Part shown: positions 42,342 to 50,819 of the stretch, piece by piece
Layout: the number at the start of each line of letters is the position of its first letter
How positions within the stretch are numbered: the stretch's first letter is position 1
Assembly (NCBI GenBank): GCA_934500835.1
Contig: CAKSTR010000001.1
Location: 310,001 to 374,000 of the forward strand
Length of the DNA stretch: 64,000 nt
From: an uncultured Paracoccaceae bacterium
GTDB lineage: Bacteria > Pseudomonadota > Alphaproteobacteria > Rhodobacterales > Rhodobacteraceae
Direction: 5' to 3'
Made by a program: the position numbers and the translations under genes
The notes under the pieces: model-generated
Seen by the model: the letters and a program-made list of their open reading frames with translations, nothing else
What the model was told of the DNA's origin: nothing
The model's database searches: none

Positions 42342-42830
42342 TCAGGCCGCCCGCCGGAACGGCCGCATCACCAGCGCCAGAAGCCCCGCGATGATCCCCC
42401 AGCCGGCCAGAAAGCCCAAGCCCCCGCAGACCAGCCCGGCCGACGTCACCGGCACCGCCGGCGCGAAATCGGCCCATGTCGCCTGCAGCAACTCGGTGTC
42501 CGCCATCCGATGCGGCATCATCAGCCGCTCATAGGGGCTGGCCAGCCGCAACAGGGTCAGGGTTTCGGTCAGCCGCTCCACGCGGGCAAAGGTGCCGCGC
42601 AGGTCCTGCGCATGCTGGCCCGGAAACCCCTCGCTCCCCAAGGCCTCCAGCGCCGCCTGCCGCGTCAGGCCCGAGCGCGCGGCCGAGCGGTCGAAATCCG
42701 CCGCCACCTCAGTCAGCGCATCCACCTGCCCCGCCAGCCGCTGCAGATACTGCTGCGAGAATTCGGGGAATTGCGACAGGCCGACAGCCCCCGACAGCCC
42801 GCCCGCCAGCGCCAGAACCCGTCCGATCAT
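42342..42830 (-). CDS. DUF2937 family membrane protein
   Basis: A 162-residue protein that opens MIGRVLALAGGLSGAVGLSQ, continues FPEFSQQYLQRLAGQVDALT (the family hallmark), and ends in a hydrophobic helix (SAGLVCGGLGFLAGWGIIAGLLALVM) and a basic tail. DUF2937 proteins are of unknown function and common in Rhodobacterales. GGAGG lies 5 bases before ATG 42830. It stands between proS and the FAD monooxygenase gene on the same strand. Confidence 0.88.
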   Translation of the reverse strand: MIGRVLALAGGLSGAVGLSQFPEFSQQYLQRLAGQVDALTEVAADFDRSAARSGLTRQAALEALGSEGFPGQHAQDLRGTFARVERLTETLTLLRLASPYERLMMPHRMADTELLQATWADFAPAVPVTSAGLVCGGLGFLAGWGIIAGLLALVMRPFRRAA

Positions 42831-42880
42831 GCCTGCCTCCGTTTGCCCCATCCTGCCACGGATGCAGCCCGGAGACGAGA

Positions 42881-42908
42881 GGGGGCGCCGCCAGCCGGCA
42901 GCGCCCCC
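42881..42908 (-). terminator. GC hairpin downstream of proS
   Basis: GGGGGCGC (42881-42888) pairs perfectly with GCGCCCCC (42901-42908) around a 12-base loop that can form an inner GCC/GGC pair. It lies 36 bases past the proS stop on the minus strand, without a T run. Confidence 0.65.
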
Positions 42909-42944
42909 CGATCTTTCGCAGATGAAACGTGCGGGCCGCGGCCC

Positions 42945-44285
42945 TCAGCGATGTGCCGCGTAGATCCGGGCGATCCGGTCCACCGCGGCCTCGGGCGAGA
43001 GTTCCTCGCTCTCGCCGGTGCGGCGCGAGGTCAGCTCGACCACGCCCTTCTCCAGGCCGCGCGGCCCGACCGTGATCCGCCACGGCAGGCCGATCAGGTC
43101 CATGGTGGCGAATTTCGCCCCCGCCCGCTCGTCGCGGTCGTCGTAAAGCGGCTCCAACCCCTGGGAAAGCAGGGCTTTCTCAAGGCTGGCGCAGGCCGCA
43201 TCCGCCGCCGCATCCCCCTGTTTGAGGTTGACGATACCCACCGGGAAAGGCGTAACCCCCTCGGGCCAGATGATGCCCTTGTCGTCATGGCTGGCCTCGA
43301 TGATCGCGCCCAGAAGGCGGCTGACGCCGATGCCGTGCGACCCCATCTCGACCGGCACGCGATTGCCGTCCTTGGTGACGACGGTGGCCCCCATCGCCTC
43401 GGAGTATTTGGTGCCGAAATAGAAGATCTGGCCCACTTCGATGCCGCGGCCGACCTTGCGGTGCTCCTCGGGGATCTGGGCGAAAAGGCCCGCGTCATGG
43501 GTTTCGTCTGTGCGGGCGTAGAGGGTGGTGAATTCCTTGCAGATGCCCTCCACCTCGGCCCGGTCATCAAAGTCCACCTCGCGCTTGCCCAGCTTCAGCG
43601 CGGTCACCCGGTCATCGTAGAACACTTCGGATTCGCCGGTATTGGCCAGCACAAGGAACTCATGCGTGTTGTCGCCGCCAATGGGACCCGAGGCCGCCCG
43701 CATCGGGATCGCGGTCAGGCCCATCCGCTCATAGGTGCGCAGGTAGCTGACCATGTGGCGGTTGTAGGCATGCAGCGCCGCGTCGCGGTCCACGTCGAAG
43801 TTGTAGCCGTCCTTCATGTAGAACTCGCGGCCCCGCATCACGCCGAAACGCGGACGGACCTCGTCGCGGAACTTCCACTGGATGTGATACAGGGTCAGCG
43901 GCAGGTCCTTGTAACTGCTGACATGCGCCCGGAAGATGTCGGTGATCATCTCCTCATTGGTGGGGCCGTACAGCATGTCGCGCTCGTGCCGGTCGCGGAT
44001 GCGCAGCATCTCCTGGCCGTAATCGTCGTAGCGGCCGGATTCCCGCCACAGGTCGGCGGGTTGCAGGGTGGGCATCAGAAGCGGGATGTGCCCGGCGCGG
44101 ATCTGCTCTTCATGCACGATCTGCTCGATCCGCTTCAGCACGCGGTAGCCCAGCGGCAGCCAGGAATAGATCCCCGCCGCTTGCTGTTTGATCATCCCCG
44201 CACGCAACATGTAGCGGTGCGAGACGATCTGCGCCTCGGCGGGGTTTTCCTTCAGGACGGGCAGGAAGTAGCGGCTAAGACGCAT
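42945..44285 (-). CDS. proS: Prolyl-tRNA synthetase
   Basis: A 446-residue class II synthetase charging tRNA-Pro. [20 protein letters not shown] starts the protein; the core has [54 protein letters not shown] (motif 2), and [20 protein letters not shown] (motif 3). The anticodon-binding domain shows [20 protein letters not shown]. It lacks the large editing (INS) insertion seen in E. coli ProS, giving the short alphaproteobacterial form. GAGG lies 6 bases before ATG 44285. A repeat copy lies just upstream. Confidence 0.97.
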   Translation of the reverse strand: MRLSRYFLPVLKENPAEAQIVSHRYMLRAGMIKQQAAGIYSWLPLGYRVLKRIEQIVHEEQIRAGHIPLLMPTLQPADLWRESGRYDDYGQEMLRIRDRHERDMLYGPTNEEMITDIFRAHVSSYKDLPLTLYHIQWKFRDEVRPRFGVMRGREFYMKDGYNFDVDRDAALHAYNRHMVSYLRTYERMGLTAIPMRAASGPIGGDNTHEFLVLANTGESEVFYDDRVTALKLGKREVDFDDRAEVEGICKEFTTLYARTDETHDAGLFAQIPEEHRKVGRGIEVGQIFYFGTKYSEAMGATVVTKDGNRVPVEMGSHGIGVSRLLGAIIEASHDDKGIIWPEGVTPFPVGIVNLKQGDAAADAACASLEKALLSQGLEPLYDDRDERAGAKFATMDLIGLPWRITVGPRGLEKGVVELTSRRTGESEELSPEAAVDRIARIYAAHR

Positions 44286-44380
44286 CGGGGCCTCGCGTGG
44301 AAACTGTCTCCGTTGTCCTAGCGGCTCAGGCCCGGGCAAGCAAGGGAGCCGGGCCCCGACAACTCCTGCCCCCTGCCCGC

Positions 44381-44447
44381 CTTCACTTTGGCCCAAATAT
44401 CCTGCGGGGTGGTCCGGAGGGGTGCAAAACCCCTCCGGCGGCCGGCG
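44381..44447 (+). repeat. 3'-end hairpin/GGATATTTGG repeat, copy 6
   Basis: Plus strand: CTTCACTTTGGCCCAAATAT, CCTGCGGGG, then a perfect GGAGGGG/CCCCTCC stem extended to CCGGAGGGG/CCCCTCCGG with loop TGCAAAA. It lies between the glycerate kinase stop (44481) and proS, with the hairpin nearest the kinase end. Confidence 0.85.
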
Positions 44448-44480
44448 ACAGGCGGGTGGCCCGCCCGACATCGCCCGGCC

Positions 44481-45758
44481 CTAGCCGATCAGGATCGCCC
44501 GGAAATCGTTGACATTGGTCAGCGTCGGCCCGGTCACCACCTGCCCGCCGATCCCGGCAAAGAAGCTGTGGGCATCATTGGCCGCCAGGGCCGCCGCCGG
44601 GTCCACGCCCGCCGCCGCCGCCCGCGCCAGCGTATCGGGCGTCACGATCGCCCCCGCCACCTCGGCCGCGCCATCGACGCCATCGGTGTCGCAGGCAATC
44701 GCATGGATGCCGGGGGCCCCCTTCAGCGCCAGGGCCAGCGCCAGCGAGAATTCGGCATTCGGCCCGCCGACCCCGTCGCCGCGCCGCGTCACCGTCAGCT
44801 CGCCACCGCTCAGCAGCAGCACCGGCGCATCGCCGGGCCTGCGCGCGGCTGCGATGTCCAGCGCCATCCGGCCCTGCGCGGCCGCCACATCGCGCGCCTC
44901 CCCCTCCAGCGCATCCCCCAGAAGCCGCACCTCGATCCCCGCAGCACGCGCAATTTCCGCCGCTGCTTCAAGAGATTGCGCAGGGGCTGCGAAAATCCGG
45001 TTCTCTACCCGCGCCAGCCGCGCATCCTCCGGCGCCACCACGCCCGACCGCGCCAGCGCCGCCCGCACATGCGCCGGCACATCGATCCGCCAGCGGTCAA
45101 GGATCGCCGCAGCCTCACCGGGCGTGGTCGCATCGCCGACGGTCGGGCCGGATCCGATGAACGCCGGGTCATCCCCCGGCACATCCGAGATGATCAGCGA
45201 CAGCATCCGCGCCGGATGGGCAGCAGCGGCCAGCTGCCCCCCCTTGACCCGGCTCAGATGCTTGCGCAGCGTGTTCATCGCGGAAATCGGCGCGCCCGAG
45301 GCCAGAAGTGCCGCATTCACCGCCTGCTTCTCGGCCAGACTCACCCCGTCCGAGGGCGCACAAAGCAGCGCCGAAGCCCCGCCCGAAATCAGCGCCAGCA
45401 CGAAATCGTCAGCCCCTAGGCCAGACACCAGATCCAGCATCCGCGCCGTCGCCTCGGCGCCCGCCGCGTCCGGCACCGGATGGGCGGCCAGGGCGATCTC
45501 GACGTTGCAGGGCCGGCCATAGCCGTAGCGGGTGATCACCAGCCCCTCGCAGGGGCCCCAGGCCGCCTCCACCGCCTCGGCCATCCGGGCGCTGGCCTTG
45601 CCGGCCCCGATCACCACCACCCGGCCCGCCGGTTTCGGCGGCAGATGCGCAGCCAGCGACCGCATCGGATCGGCCACTTCCACCGCCCGGTCGAATAGCC
45701 GGCGCAGGAAGGCGGGTCGGTCGGCCAGCTCAGAGACCGGATCAAAGGGTCGAGGCAC
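44481..45758 (-). CDS. Glycerate 2-kinase (MOFRL/DUF4147 family)
   Basis: A 425-residue GckA/TtuD-type protein, often labelled hydroxypyruvate reductase. The N-domain shows VVVIGAGKASARMAEAVEAA, DFVLALISGGASALL and MNTLRKHLSRVKGGQLA; the C-terminal MOFRL domain has LLLSGGELTVT, GGPNAEFSLALALAL and ACDTDGVDGAAEVAGAI. It should phosphorylate D-glycerate to 2-phosphoglycerate, feeding glycolysis. The start is GTG 45758, which lies inside the 3' end of the LacI gene (17-base overlap) with GGAG upstream, so translation is coupled to the regulator. Confidence 0.9.
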   Translation of the reverse strand: MPRPFDPVSELADRPAFLRRLFDRAVEVADPMRSLAAHLPPKPAGRVVVIGAGKASARMAEAVEAAWGPCEGLVITRYGYGRPCNVEIALAAHPVPDAAGAEATARMLDLVSGLGADDFVLALISGGASALLCAPSDGVSLAEKQAVNAALLASGAPISAMNTLRKHLSRVKGGQLAAAAHPARMLSLIISDVPGDDPAFIGSGPTVGDATTPGEAAAILDRWRIDVPAHVRAALARSGVVAPEDARLARVENRIFAAPAQSLEAAAEIARAAGIEVRLLGDALEGEARDVAAAQGRMALDIAAARRPGDAPVLLLSGGELTVTRRGDGVGGPNAEFSLALALALKGAPGIHAIACDTDGVDGAAEVAGAIVTPDTLARAAAAGVDPAAALAANDAHSFFAGIGGQVVTGPTLTNVNDFRAILIG

Positions 45759-46743
45759 GGGGGATCAGCTCCACGGCAGACAGGGTTTCGGCAGCTGGTC
45801 TAACACCCTCTTCAAGCCAGGCCAGCACAGTTCCCGCCATCGCCTGTCCGAAACCGGCGATATGGCTGCGTACCGAGGTGAGGGTCGGATAGACCTGCGC
45901 GCATTCCTCGATGTCGTCAAAGCCGACCACCTTCAGCTCTGCCCCGACCCGCCGGCCGATCTCGGCACAGCCGGACAGCAGGCCAAGTGCCGTCAGATCG
46001 TTGAAGCACAGCACGGCATCGACCTGCGGCTGGTCCGCGGCCAGCCGCACCGCCGCCTCGCGGCCGAAGGCACGGTTGGGCCGCCCCTCCAGCACAATGG
46101 GCTGCAGCCCTTCCTCCGCCAGAACCTCCAGATAGCCAGCGATACGCGCCGCAGTGACGGCCCGCCCGGGCAGCCCCCCGACAAAAGCGATCCGGCGCGC
46201 GCCCCGTTCCAGAAGGTGCCGGGTCGCCAGCCGCCCGCCTTCCGCCCCGTCGGGCGAGGCGAAGGGAAAAAGCGCGGTATCGGGATGCACGCGGCGCAGC
46301 ACCTGCACCGCCGGAATGCCGGCACGCGCGATCATCTCGAACCCCGGCTCCACCGCGCCGTAAGCCGAGGACAGGATCAGGGCCGAGACGCCATGCTCGA
46401 TCATCGCCCCGATGACGCCGGTCTGCAGCCCGGCATCCTCATCGGTATTGGCCAGCACCGTGGCATAGCCGCGCGCCGACAGGGCCATCTGCACCGAGGT
46501 GGCGAATTCGGTGAAGAACGGGTTGCGCAGATCGTTGATCACCAACCCGATCAGCCCGGCATTGGCGCTGCGCAGATTGGCGGCAGATCGGTTGTAGACG
46601 TAGCCGATCTCTCCCATCACCCGCTGCACGTCGGCCCGCGTCTCGGCCCGCACCAAAGGCGAATTCTGCAACACCAGCGAGACGGTCGATTTCGACACAC
46701 CCGCCGCCTTGGCCACATCCACGATGGTCGGACGACGATCCAT
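45742..46743 (-). CDS. LacI family transcriptional regulator (island regulator 1)
   Basis: A 333-residue LacI/GalR regulator: N-terminal HTH TIVDVAKAAGVSKSTVSLVL with hinge, then a periplasmic-binding-like effector domain (LIGLVINDLRNPFFTEFATS, ALILSSAYGAVEPG, DAVLCFNDLTALGLL). GGAAGGGGAGAG stands before the ATG. It overlaps glycerate 2-kinase and follows the DUF993 gene, so it probably controls the oxidoreductase/ABC cluster on this strand. The effector is not known. Confidence 0.93.
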   Translation of the reverse strand: MDRRPTIVDVAKAAGVSKSTVSLVLQNSPLVRAETRADVQRVMGEIGYVYNRSAANLRSANAGLIGLVINDLRNPFFTEFATSVQMALSARGYATVLANTDEDAGLQTGVIGAMIEHGVSALILSSAYGAVEPGFEMIARAGIPAVQVLRRVHPDTALFPFASPDGAEGGRLATRHLLERGARRIAFVGGLPGRAVTAARIAGYLEVLAEEGLQPIVLEGRPNRAFGREAAVRLAADQPQVDAVLCFNDLTALGLLSGCAEIGRRVGAELKVVGFDDIEECAQVYPTLTSVRSHIAGFGQAMAGTVLAWLEEGVRPAAETLSAVELIPRASTL

Positions 46744-46795
46744 CTCTCCCCTTCCGCTCCTTCGCCGGCCGATCCGTACCTGCTCGCCCTGCCGC

Positions 46796-46864
46796 CTTCA
46801 CTTTGGCCGAAATATCCTGCGGGGAGGTCTGGAGGGGTGCAAAACCCCTCCAGCCGCCGGCCAG
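46796..46864 (+). repeat. 3'-end hairpin/GGATATTTGG repeat, copy 7
   Basis: Nearly identical to copy 1: CTTCACTTTGGCCGAAATAT, CCTGCGGGGAGGT, then the CTGGAGGGG/CCCCTCCAG stem with loop TGCAAAA and CCGCCGGCC. It separates the DUF993 gene (stop 46895) from the LacI gene (start 46743), with the hairpin nearest the DUF993 end. Confidence 0.88.
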
Positions 46865-46894
46865 GGGGCAGATACGCGCGAACAGGGCGCCCGC

Positions 46895-48064
46895 CTAGCC
46901 CTGTTCCACTCCGTGCATCTGCAGCATCAGCCGCATCCGCGCCTCGGCCAGCTCCGGATCGGCCAGCACTCCGGCCGCATCCGCCAGCCGGTAGACATTG
47001 GCGTAATGGGTGATGTCACGCGACGACTGGAACCCCGCCGGCATGACGAAGCCCGCCTGCAGCCCGTTCAGCCATGACAGAAAGGCGATGCCGGCCTTGT
47101 AGAACCGTGTGGGCGCGCGGAAGATCTCCCGCGACAGCGGCACGGTCGGCGCGAAAAGCCGGTGGTAACTGGCCATATCGCCCTGCGCCAGCGCCTCCAG
47201 CGCCTGTGTGGCCGCCGGGGCAATGGCGGTGAAGGCACCCAGAAGCGCGTGGGAATAGTGCCTGCCATCGCCCTCGATCAACGCGGCATAGTTGAAGTCA
47301 TCCCCGGTATAAAGCCGGACACCGGCGGGAAGCCGCGCCCGGAATGCCTCTTCATGCGCCTGATCCAGAAGGGAGATCTTGATCCCGTCCACCTTGGCGG
47401 GATTGGCGGCGATCACCTCCAGCACGAAATCCGATGCCGCCTCCACCGTCTTGCAGCCCCAGTAGCCGGTCAGCGCCGGGTCGAACATCTCGCCCAGCCA
47501 GTGCAGGATCACCGGCTGTGCCGCGCCGTCGATCAGCTGGCGATAGATCCGGCGATACACCTCCGGCCCGGCCCCGATCGCCGGCAGCGCCCTTGTGGCC
47601 ATCAGGATCACCTGCGATCCCGCCGCCTCCAGCGCCTCGAACTGGGTCTCATAGGCGGCAAGGATCGCCTCGGGCGTGGTCAGTTCGGCCAGCGTCTTGT
47701 GATCGGTGCCCGCCCCGCTGGCGACCCGAGGGCGCAGCGGATGCGCCTTGGCGGCGACCATCGTGCGCTGGACCAGCTCCTTTGCGGTTTCCCAATCCAC
47801 CCCCATGCCGCGCTGCGCGGTGTCCATCGCCTCGGCCAGCCCAAGGCCCTGATCCCAGAGCCATTGGCGAAAGCGCAGCGTCGCCTCCCAATCCACCGCC
47901 GGGCGACCCTGCCAGGGGCTGCGTTCGCGCAAGGGGTCGCTGACCACATGAGCGGCGGCAAAGGCGGTGCGGGTCAGCGCCACTTTCGGCGCGCGCGGCG
48001 TCAGGGGCGTGCCGGTCAGCCGGTAGGGCTCCAGACGGAAATCCTCGGTCGGAAGGATCAGCAT
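46895..48064 (-). CDS. DUF993 family aldolase/dihydrodipicolinate-synthase-like protein
   Basis: A 389-residue protein of the DUF993 family, related to the TIM-barrel class I aldolases of the DHDPS/N-acetylneuraminate lyase group. Visible stretches are ASGAGTDHKTLAELTTPEAI, AAGSQVILMATRALPAIGAG, VILHWLGEMFDPALTGYWG, and VDGIKISLLDQAHEEAFR, where the Lys in GIKIS matches the Schiff-base lysine position. It may cleave or dehydrate a keto-sugar acid formed by the neighbouring oxidoreductases; that is inference. GAGGGGG precedes ATG 48064. The Dabb gene lies 10 bases upstream on the same strand. Confidence 0.85.
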   Translation of the reverse strand: MLILPTEDFRLEPYRLTGTPLTPRAPKVALTRTAFAAAHVVSDPLRERSPWQGRPAVDWEATLRFRQWLWDQGLGLAEAMDTAQRGMGVDWETAKELVQRTMVAAKAHPLRPRVASGAGTDHKTLAELTTPEAILAAYETQFEALEAAGSQVILMATRALPAIGAGPEVYRRIYRQLIDGAAQPVILHWLGEMFDPALTGYWGCKTVEAASDFVLEVIAANPAKVDGIKISLLDQAHEEAFRARLPAGVRLYTGDDFNYAALIEGDGRHYSHALLGAFTAIAPAATQALEALAQGDMASYHRLFAPTVPLSREIFRAPTRFYKAGIAFLSWLNGLQAGFVMPAGFQSSRDITHYANVYRLADAAGVLADPELAEARMRLMLQMHGVEQG

Positions 48065-48074
48065 ATCGGCCCCC

Positions 48075-48383
48075 TCAGCAAGACAGATCGAAGACAAGGA
48101 TCCCGTCGATGCCGCCCTGCGCCGCCGCGACAAGCGCGGCGCCGACCCGGCGGTGGTCGGGGTGGTCCTGATAGGCGGCCAGCGCCGCCCAGTCGGTGAA
48201 ATCGACGGTGAAGCCGTGCATATAGCCGCGCTCGATCTTCTCGGGGCTTTCGCTGGCCCCCGCGCGAATGTCGATCACGCCGGGCAGCTTCGCTTTGATT
48301 GCGGCGAGATCGGCGAAGATCGCGGCGATTTCGGCCTCGGCCGTATCGGGCCGGAATTTCACCAGAACGATATGGCAGATCAT
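48075..48383 (-). CDS. Dabb (stress-responsive alpha/beta barrel) protein
   Basis: A 102-residue protein with the dimeric alpha-beta barrel pattern: MICHIVLVKFRPDTAEAEIA, then KLPGVIDIRAGASESPE, GYMHGFTVDFTDWAALAAYQ and DHPDHRRVGAAL. Related proteins include small lyases, cyclases and isomerases, so a role in the island's sugar pathway is plausible. It overlaps the GMC gene's stop by 4 bases (ATGA-type). Confidence 0.9.
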   Translation of the reverse strand: MICHIVLVKFRPDTAEAEIAAIFADLAAIKAKLPGVIDIRAGASESPEKIERGYMHGFTVDFTDWAALAAYQDHPDHRRVGAALVAAAQGGIDGILVFDLSC

Positions 48384-49969
48384 GCGGCAGCCCTCGCACC
48401 GGCCTTGATCATGTCGGCGGCCTTTTCGGCGATCATGATCGTCGTGGCGTTGGTATTGGCCGAGACGACGCGTGGCATGATCGAGGCATCGACGACGCGC
48501 AGCCCCTCCAGCCCGTTGAAGCGCAGCTCCGGGTCCACCACAGCCGCAGGGTCGCTGCCCATTCGGCAGGTGCCCGCAGGGTGGTGATCGGTCTTGGAAT
48601 GCTGGCAGGCGTAGTCGAAATAGTCCTGATCGCTGCGCACCTGCGGCCCCGGCAGGCGCTCGGCCAGGACATAGGGCTTCAGCGCCTCCTGCGCCATCAT
48701 CTCGCGCGCGAGTTTCAGGCCGCGGATCGACATCTCTCGGTCATGCGGGTCTTCCCAGTAATTCGGGTCGATCAGCGGGGCGGCCAGCGGATCGGCACTG
48801 GCCAGCCGCACCGTCCCGCGCGAGCGGGGCCGCAGATAGGCCGAATTCAGCGTGACCCCACCCTGAGGCATCGCCGCCACCCCGGCCTCGATCCCTGAAC
48901 CAAGGCCCAGATGGAACTGGATGTCCGGGCTGCGGGCATCCGGGTCAGCATACCAGAAGCCGCCGGTCTCAAACAGGCTGGAGGCCACCGGCCCCCGCCG
49001 CGTCAGAAGATACTGCAGCCCCGCCAGCGCCGACAGATGCGGCTTGGCAAAGCGGTCATAGGTGTGCGGGCCGGTGCATTCGGCGATGACGAACAGGTCC
49101 AGATGGTCTTGCAGGTCGGACCCCACCCCGGGCTGGTCCAGCACCACCGGGATGCCAAGGCCGCGCAGGTGATCGGCTGGCCCGATCCCCGAGAGTTGCA
49201 GCAGCCGGGGCGAGCCGATGGCGCCGGAAGACAGGATCACCTCCGAACCGGCCCGCAGGATGCCTTCGGGCGTCTCGACCCCGACCGCCCTGCCCTTCTC
49301 GACCACGATCCGCAGCACCTGCACGCCCGTGCGCACCGTCAGGTTCGCCCGCCCCCGCGCAGGGCGCAGATAGGCGGTCGAAGTCGAGGACCGGCGGTAG
49401 TGCTTCTGCGTCAACTGGTAGAAGCCGACCCCGTCCTGCACCTCTCCCGTCAGGTCCATGTTGCGCGGGATGCCCATCTGGGCGGCGGCGGCAAACCACG
49501 CCTCGCAGATCGGCAGCGGCGCGCGCGGCTGCGATACACCCAAGGGCCCGCCCTTGCCGTGCCAGCGGTTGTCGAATGTGTCGTTGTCCTCGGCCTTGCG
49601 GAAATACGGGAGCACATCCTCATAGGACCAGCCGGGGCAGCCAAGCTGGCGCCATTCGTCATAGTCCAGCGCATTGCCCCGGGTGTAGATCTGGGCATTG
49701 ATCGACGATCCGCCGCCGATCACCTTGGCCTGCGTGTAGCGGATCTGCATCCCCTTCATGTGGCGCTGCGGCACGGTCTGCCAACCCCATGAGCCGATGC
49801 CCTTGGTCATCTTCGCAAAACCCGCCGGCAGATGGTAGAAGGGGTGATTGTCGCGCCCCCCGGCCTCAAGCAGCAGCACCTTGCAAGACGGGTCTTCCGT
49901 CAGCCGGGCGGCCAGCACCGCCCCGGCCGAGCCACCGCCGATGATGATGAAATCGTAGCCTTCGCTCAT
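48380..49969 (-). CDS. GMC oxidoreductase, choline/alcohol dehydrogenase type
   Basis: A 529-residue FAD enzyme: dinucleotide fold YDFIIIGGGSAGAVLAARLT, GMC signature 1 GGGSSINAQIYTRGNALDYDEW, signature 2 SSGAIGSPRLLQLSGIGP, and the C-terminal active-site region HHPAGTCRMG ... DASIMPRVVSANTNATTIM. It oxidises an alcohol group; the substrate is probably a polyol or sugar derivative given its neighbours. GGAAGGGAAAG lies before the ATG. Two tandem palindromes separate it from the upstream SDR gene. Confidence 0.93.
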   Translation of the reverse strand: MSEGYDFIIIGGGSAGAVLAARLTEDPSCKVLLLEAGGRDNHPFYHLPAGFAKMTKGIGSWGWQTVPQRHMKGMQIRYTQAKVIGGGSSINAQIYTRGNALDYDEWRQLGCPGWSYEDVLPYFRKAEDNDTFDNRWHGKGGPLGVSQPRAPLPICEAWFAAAAQMGIPRNMDLTGEVQDGVGFYQLTQKHYRRSSTSTAYLRPARGRANLTVRTGVQVLRIVVEKGRAVGVETPEGILRAGSEVILSSGAIGSPRLLQLSGIGPADHLRGLGIPVVLDQPGVGSDLQDHLDLFVIAECTGPHTYDRFAKPHLSALAGLQYLLTRRGPVASSLFETGGFWYADPDARSPDIQFHLGLGSGIEAGVAAMPQGGVTLNSAYLRPRSRGTVRLASADPLAAPLIDPNYWEDPHDREMSIRGLKLAREMMAQEALKPYVLAERLPGPQVRSDQDYFDYACQHSKTDHHPAGTCRMGSDPAAVVDPELRFNGLEGLRVVDASIMPRVVSANTNATTIMIAEKAADMIKAGARAAA

Positions 49970-50000
49970 CTTTCCCTTCCTTTCGGCGCCACGGCCGGGG

Positions 50001-50045
50001 ACAAGAATTTTCGAAAATTCTTGTCAAAATTCTTCGAAGAATTTT
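50001..50045. repeat. Two adjacent perfect AT-rich palindromes
   Basis: Bases 50001-50024 are a perfect 24-bp palindrome (half-site ACAAGAATTTTC) and 50026-50045 a perfect 20-bp palindrome (half-site AAAATTCTTC), one base apart. They sit in the 85-bp gap between the SDR stop and the GMC start, both minus strand, and stand out from the GC-rich surroundings. In RNA they form two stable hairpins; they could also be protein-binding sites. Confidence 0.85.
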
Positions 50046-50054
50046 GCCGCACCA

Positions 50055-50819
50055 TCACAGCCTCGGCACGGAAAGGCCGCCGTCGACCGGGATCACCATG
50101 CCGGTGGCAAAGGCCATCTGGCCAAGCGCCAGCGGCACCACGGCGCGGCCGATGTCCTGCGGCTCGCCCCAGCGATGCGCGGGGACAAGGCCGCTTTCGA
50201 TGCGGGCGGTGTATTTGTCCTTCACCCCGGCGGTCATCTCGGTGGCGATGATGCCGGGGCGCAGTTCGAACACCCCGATGTTCAGGGGCGCCAGCCGCGC
50301 GGCGAACAGCTTCGCCACCATCGAGGCGCCGCATTTCGACACGCAATATTCTCCCCGCTCGATGCTGACCATCTCGGCCGAGACCGAGGTGACAAAATGG
50401 ATCGACCGGTAGTGCGGCGACTGCCGGCGCACCATCCGGCGGGCCACCTCCTGCGCCAGGAAAAAGGCACCGCGCAGGTTGATGTCCAGAACGTGGTCCC
50501 AGCTGTCGGGCGCCAGGTCCAGAAGATCGCCGCGGACCTTCGCCGGCACGCCGGCGTTCGAGACAAAGCAGGTGACGGGGCCAAGCTCGGCCTCGACCCG
50601 CTCCAGCAATCCGGCGGCCGCGGTCGCATCGGCGACGTCATGGGGATAGTAGCGCGCCTGCGCGGCCAGACGGGACATGCCGTTCTGCACCGCGGGCGTA
50701 TCGGCGGCGGGCAGGGAGGCGACGGCGATGCCGAAGCCGGCAGCCTCCAGCGCCTCGGCGATGGCAAGGCCGATGCCCTGCTGGCCTCCGGTGATCAGGG
50801 CGACGGGGGCGGCGGTCAT
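50055..50819 (-). CDS. SDR family oxidoreductase
   Basis: A 254-residue classical short-chain dehydrogenase: cofactor motif TGGQQGIGLAIAEAL (TGxxxGIG), VSNAGVP (NAG), and the catalytic set Ser in FVTSVSAEM with YCVSK (YxxxK). It ends ATGMVIPVDGGLSVPRL like 3-oxoacyl-ACP reductases and sugar dehydrogenases. A role in oxidising or reducing a sugar or polyol intermediate is inferred from the neighbours. It overlaps the next GMC gene's stop by 4 bases. Confidence 0.93.
   Translation of the reverse strand: MTAAPVALITGGQQGIGLAIAEALEAAGFGIAVASLPAADTPAVQNGMSRLAAQARYYPHDVADATAAAGLLERVEAELGPVTCFVSNAGVPAKVRGDLLDLAPDSWDHVLDINLRGAFFLAQEVARRMVRRQSPHYRSIHFVTSVSAEMVSIERGEYCVSKCGASMVAKLFAARLAPLNIGVFELRPGIIATEMTAGVKDKYTARIESGLVPAHRWGEPQDIGRAVVPLALGQMAFATGMVIPVDGGLSVPRL

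Noticed and set aside
42881..42908. Member of the GGATATTTGG repeat family after proS
   Set aside because: It has a GC hairpin but neither the GGATATTT core nor the CCAAAGTGAAG block.
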